Source of the DNA: Acidobacteriota bacterium
GTDB taxonomy: Bacteria; Acidobacteriota; Terriglobia; Bryobacterales; UBA6623
Direction of reading: 5' to 3'
Length of the DNA: 64,000 bases
NCBI GenBank assembly: GCA_016125275.1
Contig: WGMB01000010.1
Coordinates: 248,001 to 312,000, forward strand
Within the stretch, counting starts at the first letter, position 1, and every line of letters starts with the position of its first letter. The position numbers and the translations under genes are program-made. Below, in pieces: positions 47,982-55,834 of the stretch. The notes under the pieces are model-generated. The model saw nothing but the letters and a program-made list of their open reading frames with translations. It was not told where the DNA came from and ran no database searches.

Positions 47982-49261
47982 GCCTCGGCGCCGGCGGGCA
48001 ACAGCTCGGCCAGCTCCGGAAAGGTCTCGGGAAAGCTCTCGCGGCGCATGCGGTCGAGCTCTCGAGTGCGCCGCCGGAACTCGCCGAGATGCGAAGAGGT
48101 GTCACGCGAATCCATGAAGTCGAGCGCCTCGCGAAACCGGGATCGCAGCACGTCTTCCGGTCCGGAAGAAGCCAGTTTTGCCATGCGGTCCTCGTAGAGC
48201 GCCCGCACGCGAGCCTTGAGCCGGGGAGACAGAGACGTCAGCGAGAGGTAGACGGGGTCCTGGATGGGGTTGAGGGCGATCTGGTCCGCCGCAACCAGCC
48301 CTTCCGCCAGAATCTCATCGCAGAAATCCGGCAGATGCAGGGCGTTCATCAACCCGATCGTGTAGTTGATCTGGAGCCCGGCGTGCGGCAGCTCCCGCCG
48401 AATGCGCCGACAGCTCTCCAGCACCCTCGACCACTTCATGCCCTTGCGGATGTACTCGCCCCGCGGGCCGGAGCCGTCGACGCTGGCCATGATGAAGACC
48501 TTCGAGAAGCGCTTCCACAGCTCGACGGCGTCCCAGTGACGATGAGTCCACTTGGTGGCGTTGGTGTTGTAGGTCAGGGCTACATCGGTCCGGCCCAGCG
48601 CCAGCAGCTTTTCCAGCGTATGGTAGGTCTCGTCCATCATCATCGGCTCGCCGCCGGCGAAGTGCATCTTCTCGGCGCGAGGCAGCAGCGGCTCGATCTG
48701 GGCCCAGAGCTCTTCCGGGTTCTTGCCGGGCCGCAGGATGCGGAAGTCCGCGGGCGCCGTGGCCGAGTCGTCCTGATACCAGGCCGTGCTGGAGTGCGAC
48801 CCACAGCTCCGGCAACGGAGGTTGCAGAGGTTGGAGAAACGGATGTCGATGTAGACGATCCGATCGCTGTCGACGCTGCCGTCCGGGGCGGTATTCTCTA
48901 CTTCTGGAACGTGGTCTGCAAATTCGCGGTTGAACACCTGCCGCAACGACGAGCCGCCGGCGTCGTCGAGGGCGTAGCAGCGGCGGCAGGCCGGATTCCG
49001 GACGCCGGCGAGCATGTCCAGCCGGAGCATCCGCATGGTCTCGGAATTGAACAGCTCGACGGCCGACTGCGTGTGCAGGGACCCCAGCGGGCTCGCCTCG
49101 TCAGCCACGCAACACGGCAGGGCCATGCCGTCGGTTCGCGCATGCAGGTGAATCCAGGGCAGGATGCACAGCGCTTGTTCCCGCGGGCCGGCGCGCAGCT
49201 CGCGAACCTTGCGGTGGAGCCGTTTGAGCCGCTGCAACAGAGGCGGGGGCAGAAAGCTCAC
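47978..49261 (-). CDS. Twitch-domain radical SAM protein
   Basis: 427 residues. The radical SAM cluster motif is CNLRCRSC (Cys146, Cys150, Cys153, CX3CX2C) followed by a TIM-barrel-like pattern (MHFAGGEPMMM; NTNATKW; VDGSGPRGEYIRKGMKW). An N-terminal Cys-rich region (LCILPWIHLHARTDG, PCC, NPACRRCYALDDAGGSSLR) is a 'twitch'-type auxiliary-cluster domain placed before the barrel, the arrangement called N_Twi_rSAM. The substrate is unknown. It lies among glycosyltransferases and could modify a sugar or a peptide. Confidence 0.85.
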   Translation of the reverse strand: MSFLPPPLLQRLKRLHRKVRELRAGPREQALCILPWIHLHARTDGMALPCCVADEASPLGSLHTQSAVELFNSETMRMLRLDMLAGVRNPACRRCYALDDAGGSSLRQVFNREFADHVPEVENTAPDGSVDSDRIVYIDIRFSNLCNLRCRSCGSHSSTAWYQDDSATAPADFRILRPGKNPEELWAQIEPLLPRAEKMHFAGGEPMMMDETYHTLEKLLALGRTDVALTYNTNATKWTHRHWDAVELWKRFSKVFIMASVDGSGPRGEYIRKGMKWSRVLESCRRIRRELPHAGLQINYTIGLMNALHLPDFCDEILAEGLVAADQIALNPIQDPVYLSLTSLSPRLKARVRALYEDRMAKLASSGPEDVLRSRFREALDFMDSRDTSSHLGEFRRRTRELDRMRRESFPETFPELAELLPAGAEA

Positions 49262-49305
49262 CTAGAACAGAGCGTAGCACCGAAGCTCGCAAGGACCGCC
49301 CGCCG

Positions 49306-50277
49306 ATGAGAGACGCTCCTTTGGTCTCCGCCGTCATCCCGGCCTGCCGTCGCCCCGCTGCCGCCGCCCGCGCCGTCCGCAGCGCGCTGGCGCAGTCCTG
49401 GTCCTCGCTGGAGGTAATTGTCGTGCCGGCTTGCCCGGACACGGACTTGGGCGGTGAACTCGCCTCGATCGCGGATCCACGCCTGCGCATTCTGGAGCCG
49501 CGGAGATTGGGCGCCTCGGAGGCCCGCAACCGCGGAGTGCGCGCCGCGGCGGGGCGCTGGGTGGCCTTCTTGGACGACGACGACGAATGGTCGCCCCGCA
49601 AGATCGAGCTGCAAGCGGCGGCGGCCGAGGCGTCGCCCCAGGCCCGCCCGGTAGTCTCCTGCCGGCTGCGCGCCCGCTGGAGTCAGGGGGAGCTGGTGTG
49701 GCCGCGGCGGGTTCCGGCGCCAGGCGAGGCGATCGGCGACTACCTGTTTCGGCGGCAGTCGCTGTTCGGCGGCGGGGGCCTGGTCCAGACTTCCACGCTG
49801 TTTGCTCCGCGCGAGCTGCTGCTGGAGCTGCCGTTCCGCGAGGATCTGCGGATCGCCGAAGACCTCGACTGGGTGCTGCGGGCGGAGCGGGCGGGCTCGC
49901 GCGTGGAGTTCGCCGGAACCGAGCCGCTGGCGCTGTGGGATATCGAGGACGACCGGCCCCGCTTGAGCTCCGCGCCCGGCGCCTGGCGCGAGGCGCTGGC
50001 CTGGATTCGCGACGAGCGGGAGCTGGTCAGCCCGGAGGCCTACGCCTCGTATTTGCTGACCTGGGTCAGCGCGGAAGCGGCCCGCGAGGGCGGCGGCTGG
50101 AAGTCTTGGCGGGAGCTGTGGCGGGAAGCGCGGCGCGGCGGGCGGCCGAGCTTGCTCGACGCGGCCGTCCACGCCGGCCACTTTCTGGCGCCGCCCAAGC
50201 TACTGCGGCGACTGGCGACCTGGGCCACGGGGCGCGGGCGCCAAACCGCCCGGTCGGCTAGCCTGGAAAAGCCGTGA
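49306..50277 (+). CDS. Family 2 glycosyltransferase
   Basis: 323 residues. VSAVIPACRRPAAAARAVRSAL opens a GT-A fold; GASEARNRGVRAA and WVAFLDDDDEWSP carry the metal-binding DDDD stretch, and RIAEDLDWVLRAE the ED motif. The C-terminus has a long helical tail. It is the first of five plus-strand genes joined by 4-base stop/start overlaps. Confidence 0.9.
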   Translation: MRDAPLVSAVIPACRRPAAAARAVRSALAQSWSSLEVIVVPACPDTDLGGELASIADPRLRILEPRRLGASEARNRGVRAAAGRWVAFLDDDDEWSPRKIELQAAAAEASPQARPVVSCRLRARWSQGELVWPRRVPAPGEAIGDYLFRRQSLFGGGGLVQTSTLFAPRELLLELPFREDLRIAEDLDWVLRAERAGSRVEFAGTEPLALWDIEDDRPRLSSAPGAWREALAWIRDERELVSPEAYASYLLTWVSAEAAREGGGWKSWRELWREARRGGRPSLLDAAVHAGHFLAPPKLLRRLATWATGRGRQTARSASLEKP

Positions 50278-51111
50278 CGAAGCCCCTCGTCAGCATTGTG
50301 GTGCCGACTTACAATCGAGCCCGCCTGATCGGCCGGTCCTTGGCCAGCCTGCTGGTTCAGACGGAGCCCCGGTTCGAGGCGCTGGTCGTCGACGACGCTT
50401 CTCACGACGATACCGAGGCGGTGGTGCGGGCGATCGGCGACCCGCGCATCCCGCTACCTGCGTGTGGACCGGAACCGGGGCCCGGGGGGCTGCCGTAATG
50501 TCGGCGTCGGAGAGGCCCGCGCCGAGTTGCTGGCCTTCCAGGATTCCGATGACGAATGGGGGCCGCAGAAGCTCGAGCGCCAGCTCTGCTTGCTGGAGGC
50601 CCGCGGGCCGGACGTGGGCGTCGTCTACTGCGACATGCTGCGCGTCCGCGCCGACGGCGTCGGCGAGCCGCACCATAGCCCGCCGGTCCGGAAGGGCCGC
50701 TGGATCGACCCGGAGACGGGCTTCTACTCGCCCTACGGGCTGGGCATCCAGACCTGTCTGATCCGGCGCGTCGCCTACGAGCGGGCAGGCGGCTTCCGCG
50801 AGGAGCTCCGCTGCTTCGAGGATTTGGAGCTGTTCTTGCGGCTGTTGCTCGACTGGGAGTTCGCGCTGATCCCCGAAGCGTTGGTGCGCTACCACGAGAC
50901 CGTCGGCGGCCAAACGACGAAGTGGCGCGAGGAGCTCAAGACGCGCCGCCGGATCGTCTGGGAGAGCCGCGCCTTGCTGCTGCGGGAATCCCCTTCGTTC
51001 TGGTTCCGCGAGGCGGCCCTGGTCGGCCTGCGAACGCTGCTCGGGCCCGGCGGCGGCCGACTTCCGGGCCGTCCCTTCGGCCCTCCCTTGCGGAAACCCG
51101 CCGAGGCATGA
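50274..51111 (+). pseudogene. Family 2 glycosyltransferase broken by a one-base insertion
   Basis: The first frame (50274-50498, 74 residues) reads VSIVVPTYNRARLIGRSL and FEALVVDDASHDDTEAVVRAIGDPRI, then loses homology. The second frame (50464-51111) reads RNRGPGGCRNVGVGEAR, LLAFQDSDDEW and CFEDLELFLR. Removing one C from the CCC at 50450-50452 gives a single continuous protein of about 278 residues (…GDPRIRYLRVDRNRGPGG…). This is a clear frameshift; whether it is a true mutation or a sequence error cannot be told. Its 4-base overlaps with both neighbours suggest it was active recently. Confidence 0.9.
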
Positions 51112-52424
51112 CGCCGCCGCGCATCAGCGTTCTGACGCCGGCTCACAATGCCGCCGGGACCCTCGCCGAGGCCATCGAGTCGGTGCTGGCGCAGGCGCGC
51201 GAGGACTGGGAGCTGGTGATCGTGGACGACGGCTCGACCGACGGGACCGCCGAGGTCGCGGCAGGCTTCGCCGACGCCCGCATTCGGTTGTTTCGCCAGC
51301 CCCGCCAAGGCGTCTCGGCGGCCCGCAACCGGGCGTTCACGGAAAGCCGCGGCGAGCTGCTGGCGTTTCTGGATGCCGACGACCGCTTCGCCCCCAACAA
51401 GTTGGCCGTGCAGGCCGCCACGCTCGACCGCCGCCCGGAGGCCGGATCGGTCTACTGCGCCCATCGGCGGGTGGATTTGGCCGGAGACCCTTGGACGATG
51501 GCGGCGCCGCCCGAGGAGGTCGACTACAGGGACCTCCTGCTGGGGTTCCCCTTCAACCCCAGCGCGCAGATGATCCGAAGGGAGTGGCACGAGCGCAGCG
51601 GCGGGTTCCGGCCGGGTCTCGAGATCCACGAGGACCGCGACTACTGGCTGCGCTGCCACGAGGCCGGCTGCCGCTTCGTCCGCGCGCCGGGCGTGCTGGC
51701 CGACTACCGCCTCGGCCCTCCGCGGCGGCTCGCCGATCCGGCTGCCAAAGCGGAGCAGGCCCTGGGGGTGTTGCGTCGCGGCCTCGACACGGCGTCGGGA
51801 CACCGTATGGCCCCGGCGGACACTGAGAAGGCGTTTTGTGAGATCTATCGGGAGTGGGCGTTCCAGTCCGCGCTCAGCGGCCGCGCGGATCAGGCGGCGG
51901 TCTACTTTGAGGAGCTCCGGCGGCGGACGCAGGGACTGACAGACGATCCCGCCGCGCGGGATGATTTCTTGCAGGCGGTCGTGGATTTGGGAGTTCGGAC
52001 GAGGGGAGAACACGAACCGATCCTGCGGGCGATCTTCGCGGCCCTGCCGGACTCGTTGGCGACGTTGCGAGATTTCGAAGGTTGGGCGATCGGGTGCGGC
52101 GCCGTCCAGCAGGGGGCCAGGGAGCTGCTGTGGGGCCGGAGCGCGCCCGCCCGCGAGCGCTTCGCCTATGCGGCATCGCTGGGCGCGGGGCTGGATGAGC
52201 GGACCGCTCGGCTGCTGCGGCATCAGCTCCGGCAGTTCGCTGACGCCGTCTCGGAAGAGGCCTTGGACGACGTGCTGCACGATCTTCTGCCGGAGCTCAC
52301 CGCGCTGGCGTCCCCCCGTGCCGCGGCGGACTTCCGGCGCTCGCTGCGCCCGTCCGGCGCGACCGGCTTCGCGCGGGGCGCCCTGGCGCGGCTGACGGGC
52401 TGGGCGCGAAGGGGCCGGCCGTGA
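51108..52424 (+). CDS. Family 2 glycosyltransferase with C-terminal helical extension
   Basis: 438 residues from ATG 51108. GT-A core: ISVLTPAHNAAGTLAEAIESVLAQ, VIVDDGSTDGT, GVSAARNRAF, LLAFLDADDRFAPNK (DAD) and IHEDRDYWLR (ED). The last 200 residues are helical (ALSGRADQAAVYFEELRR and so on), a separate domain I do not recognise. It overlaps the broken gene by 4 bases and the next by 4 bases. Confidence 0.9.
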   Translation: MTPPRISVLTPAHNAAGTLAEAIESVLAQAREDWELVIVDDGSTDGTAEVAAGFADARIRLFRQPRQGVSAARNRAFTESRGELLAFLDADDRFAPNKLAVQAATLDRRPEAGSVYCAHRRVDLAGDPWTMAAPPEEVDYRDLLLGFPFNPSAQMIRREWHERSGGFRPGLEIHEDRDYWLRCHEAGCRFVRAPGVLADYRLGPPRRLADPAAKAEQALGVLRRGLDTASGHRMAPADTEKAFCEIYREWAFQSALSGRADQAAVYFEELRRRTQGLTDDPAARDDFLQAVVDLGVRTRGEHEPILRAIFAALPDSLATLRDFEGWAIGCGAVQQGARELLWGRSAPARERFAYAASLGAGLDERTARLLRHQLRQFADAVSEEALDDVLHDLLPELTALASPRAAADFRRSLRPSGATGFARGALARLTGWARRGRP

Positions 52425-53668
52425 AGGTCGCGTTCCTGCTCAACAAGTTTCCGCTCCTGTCGGAAACCTTCGTGCTGAACCAGATCACGGGCTTGATCGA
52501 CCGTGGCTGCGCCGTCGATGTCTACGTGCGGGGCCGGGTGCGGGAGGAGAAGGTCCACGCCGATGTGGAGCGCTACGGCCTCTCCGCCGTCGATCTTCAC
52601 CAGGATCGCCTCGCGCCCGACGAGAAGCTCGGTCTGCTGGCGCATACGCTGAAGACCGCTCTGTGGCGTGGCCGCTCCACTGGGCTACTCGGGGCCTGCT
52701 TGCGAAAAGTCCGCCCGGGCCGGGTCCACGACGCGCTGGTGGAGCTCTACCCGGCTGCCGCTCTGCTCGAGCGAGGTCCCTACTCGATCGTGCACGCCCA
52801 CTACGGGATCAACGGCAACTGGGCGACCGCGCTACGGTCGCTGGGAGGCTCTCGAGCCAAGGTGGTGACGACCTTCCACGACGGCTTCGACCTTTCGGCG
52901 TATCTGGCGCTGCACGGGCGGGACGCCTATCGCCCGGTTTTCGAGCACGGCGACCTGATTCTGCCGATCAGCGAAGCCGTGCAGCGCCGGCTGCTCGACT
53001 TGGGCTGTCCCGCCTCGAAGCTCGCCGTGCACCGGGTGGGCGTGGATCTGCGGCGATTTCCCGCGCAGGCTCCGGCTCCGCGAACCGACGGAATCGTGCG
53101 AATCTGCTCTGTAGCGCGCCTGGTGGAGATGAAAGGTGTGGAACACGGTATCCGGGCAGTGGCGCGCCTACTGCGAGAGGGCGCGGCGGTGGAATACCGG
53201 ATCGCCGGCGACGGTCCCTTGCAGGCCGAGCTGCGGGCCTTGATCAGCGAGTTGGGGGTAGAGGAGAAGGTGCGGCTGCTCGGTTGGCAGGAGATGCGGG
53301 AGGTCGAACGCCTGCTCGCCGAGAGCGACGTCTTTCTGGCGCCCAGCGTGACGGACGCACAGGGCTCGCAGGAAGGCATTCCCACCGTGCTGATGGAGGC
53401 CATGGCGAACCGCATGCCGGTCGTCTCGACGGCCTATAGCGGCATTCCCGAGCTGGTGCGCGACGGCGTTGACGGCTACCTGACGGCCGAGGCCGACGTG
53501 GAGGCGATCGCCGACCGTCTGCGGCGGCTGGCCGAAAGCCCGGCTCAACGGCGCGCGATGGGAGAGAAGGGGCGCGAGCAGGTGGAAGCCTTGCACGACA
53601 TCGAACGACTCAACGACCGGCTGCTGGACCGCTACCGCGCGCTGGCGCGGGGAGAAAGCGGCCGATGA
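52421..53668 (+). CDS. Family 4 glycosyltransferase
   Basis: 415 residues, GTG start overlapping the previous stop. A GT-B fold: VAFLLNKFPLLSETFVLNQI at the N-terminus, IVHAHYGINGNWA, then the C-terminal domain with VARLVEMKGVEHGIRA, RIAGDGPLQAEL, DVFLAPSVTDAQGSQEGIPTVLMEAMANRMPVVS (EGIP motif with the catalytic Glu pair) and STAYSGIPELV. Family GT4 usually transfers mannose, galactose or glucose residues from nucleotide sugars. Confidence 0.93.
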   Translation: MKVAFLLNKFPLLSETFVLNQITGLIDRGCAVDVYVRGRVREEKVHADVERYGLSAVDLHQDRLAPDEKLGLLAHTLKTALWRGRSTGLLGACLRKVRPGRVHDALVELYPAAALLERGPYSIVHAHYGINGNWATALRSLGGSRAKVVTTFHDGFDLSAYLALHGRDAYRPVFEHGDLILPISEAVQRRLLDLGCPASKLAVHRVGVDLRRFPAQAPAPRTDGIVRICSVARLVEMKGVEHGIRAVARLLREGAAVEYRIAGDGPLQAELRALISELGVEEKVRLLGWQEMREVERLLAESDVFLAPSVTDAQGSQEGIPTVLMEAMANRMPVVSTAYSGIPELVRDGVDGYLTAEADVEAIADRLRRLAESPAQRRAMGEKGREQVEALHDIERLNDRLLDRYRALARGESGR

Positions 53669-54678
53669 GCGTTGAAATGGCGGCTCCGCCTCCCATTGCT
53701 CCGTTTGAAGGCTCCGGACCGCGGCCGTTCTGGTCGGTGATGCTGCCGACCTACCGCCCAGACCCCGGCTACCTGGAGCAGACGCTCCGGAGCGTGCTCG
53801 AACAGGACCCCGGTCCGGAGGCGATGCAGATTCGCCTCATCGACGACGGCTCGCCGGAAGATCCGCGGCTCGAAAAGCTCGTCGAACGGCTGGCTCCGGG
53901 GCGCGTGGAGATCGAGCGGCGGGCTACCAACGCCGGTATGGCGGCCACCTGGAACGCCGGCGTCACGGCGGCCCGGGGGCATTGGGTCCATCTGCTGCAC
54001 CAGGACGATCTGGTCCTGCCGGGGTTCTATGAACGTCTGCGGGCCGCGATCGAAGCCCATCCGGAGCTCGGCGCGGCCTATACACAGCAGGTGCTGATCG
54101 ACGGAGAGGGCCGCCGTCGCCGCCTGATGTCGCACAATCCGGCCACGGAGCCGGGCGTCGTCGCGGATTGGCGGCGCTATGTGTTCGAGGAGCTAACGAT
54201 CCAGACTCCTTCGATCGTGGTCCAACGAGAGGCCTATGAGCGGCTGGGCGGCTTCCGGCCCGAGATGCGCTACGCCTTGGACTGGGATATGTGGAAGCGG
54301 CTCGCCGCGGCCTACCCGATCTGGTTCGACCCAACGCCATTGGCCTGCTACCGCCGGCACAACGAGGGCGCCTCGATCGACTTCTTCGCCTCCGGAGAAA
54401 ATATGGCGGAGGTGCGCCTGAGCATCGAGGCGGCCAAGGCCTACCTGCCGCCCGCTGAGGCCGAGGAGTCGGCCCGGGCTGCGATGTGCCACTATGCCGG
54501 CGACGCGGTGGACACGGCGCTCCATGGGCTCTTCACCATGCACAGCCCGCGGGTGGCGGCGGCCCAGCTGCGCGAGGCGCTCCGGTTCGGCGTGGGTTGG
54601 CGGATCGCTCCGCTGATCGCCGATCGTCTGGCCGACGGCATCAAGCGCTGGAGAGAAGATCGCCGGGCCGCGCCATGA
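53665..54678 (+). CDS. Family 2 glycosyltransferase
   Basis: 337 residues. WSVMLPTYRPDPGYLEQTLRSVLEQ, IRLIDDGSPED, NAGMAATWNAGVTAA, HLLHQDDLVLPGF (QDD at the metal site) and ALDWDMWKRLAAA. A distal helical end follows. It ends the overlap chain, and the next gene starts 118 bases later. Confidence 0.9.
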   Translation: MSVEMAAPPPIAPFEGSGPRPFWSVMLPTYRPDPGYLEQTLRSVLEQDPGPEAMQIRLIDDGSPEDPRLEKLVERLAPGRVEIERRATNAGMAATWNAGVTAARGHWVHLLHQDDLVLPGFYERLRAAIEAHPELGAAYTQQVLIDGEGRRRRLMSHNPATEPGVVADWRRYVFEELTIQTPSIVVQREAYERLGGFRPEMRYALDWDMWKRLAAAYPIWFDPTPLACYRRHNEGASIDFFASGENMAEVRLSIEAAKAYLPPAEAEESARAAMCHYAGDAVDTALHGLFTMHSPRVAAAQLREALRFGVGWRIAPLIADRLADGIKRWREDRRAAP

Positions 54679-54796
54679 AGGATGCGCCGGGCCGGAACGG
54701 GCTTGGACGCGTGCTATCTTGGACGGACCAGGGCCGAGCCCCGCGGCTCCCGACGACCGGCAGGAAACGTCCGACGGAAGACCGTCGAGGATCGCC

Positions 54797-55822
54797 ATGG
54801 GCGAATTTTCGCAAGGCCTACCAGCTGTGAGGGCCGATTCGGGCCGCGAGGAGGCGGACTGCCTGCTCACTGTCGTCGTCCCGACCCGCAACCGGGGTGA
54901 TCTGGCGGCGCGCACGGTCGCGTCGATCCTCGAGGGTTCCGAACGCCGGATTCGCCTGATCGTCGTCGATCAGAGCGACGCCCCCGATACCAAACGGGCG
55001 CTGGAGCCCTTTCAGGCCGACGCGCGTTTCCGTTACGTCAGCTCCAGCTCGGCGGGAATCTCCGCGGCGCGCAACGAAGGCGTGGCTTTGGCTCGGACGG
55101 CCCTGATCGCGCACACTGACGACGACTGCGAGGCTCGTCCTGACTGGTGCCGGCAAGTGATCGACGCCTTCGAGCGCTTCCCGCAGGCCGAGCTGCTGTT
55201 TGGAACCGTGGAGCCGGGCGAGCATTCGATGCCCGATCGTGGCTTCATCCCTTCGTACCTCGTGCACCAGGAACGGCTGATCGTCGGCCTGCGCCGGAAG
55301 ACGGAGACCGAGGGCATCGGCGCCTGCATGGCGTACCGCCGCCGCTTGTGGGATGAGCTGGCGGGGTTCGACGAGTCGTTGGGCGTGGGGACGCCGTTGG
55401 GCTCGGCAGAGGACGTGGATTTTGCCGTCCGCACGCTGGCGGCCGGTCACGGGGTCCTGGAGACCCCCCAACCGCGCGTCGTGCACTACGGTTTTCGGAC
55501 CTGGGAACAGGCCAATCCCCTGCTGCGGCGGTATCTCTACGGCATCGGCGCGGCCTGCGCCAAGCAGCTTCGCGTCCAGGGCGTCCCTTTCTTGGCGGTC
55601 TTGGCGCGGCTGGGCCTGCGCTGGGCCTTCGCCCAGCCAGTGGCGGACTTCGAACATCGTCCGAGTCGGCGGCTGCGGCTGTTCGCCTTTGCGCGCGGCT
55701 TCACGGCCGGCTTCCGGATGAAGATTCGCGGAGACTTCTTCACGCTCACCAGCGCGCCGCCCCGGCCGTCGCCGGGACCGGCTCCGACGTCTCCGCTGGA
55801 GACCGACTGTACCCCGAAATAG
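54797..55822 (+). CDS. Family 2 glycosyltransferase
   Basis: 341 residues from ATG 54797; the frame stays open upstream to 54719 without homology. CLLTVVVPTRNRGDLAARTVASIL, GISAARNEGVALA, LIAHTDDDCEARPDW (DDD) and GSAEDVDFAVRTL (ED) are the core motifs. It converges with the PHP-domain gene, 12 bases between the stops. Confidence 0.88.
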   Translation: MGEFSQGLPAVRADSGREEADCLLTVVVPTRNRGDLAARTVASILEGSERRIRLIVVDQSDAPDTKRALEPFQADARFRYVSSSSAGISAARNEGVALARTALIAHTDDDCEARPDWCRQVIDAFERFPQAELLFGTVEPGEHSMPDRGFIPSYLVHQERLIVGLRRKTETEGIGACMAYRRRLWDELAGFDESLGVGTPLGSAEDVDFAVRTLAAGHGVLETPQPRVVHYGFRTWEQANPLLRRYLYGIGAACAKQLRVQGVPFLAVLARLGLRWAFAQPVADFEHRPSRRLRLFAFARGFTAGFRMKIRGDFFTLTSAPPRPSPGPAPTSPLETDCTPK

Positions 55823-55834
55823 GCTTCCCGCCGC

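Noticed and set aside
47645-49309. A 554-codon plus-strand open frame opposite the radical SAM gene
   Set aside because: It runs opposite the intact radical SAM protein and carries no recognisable motif.
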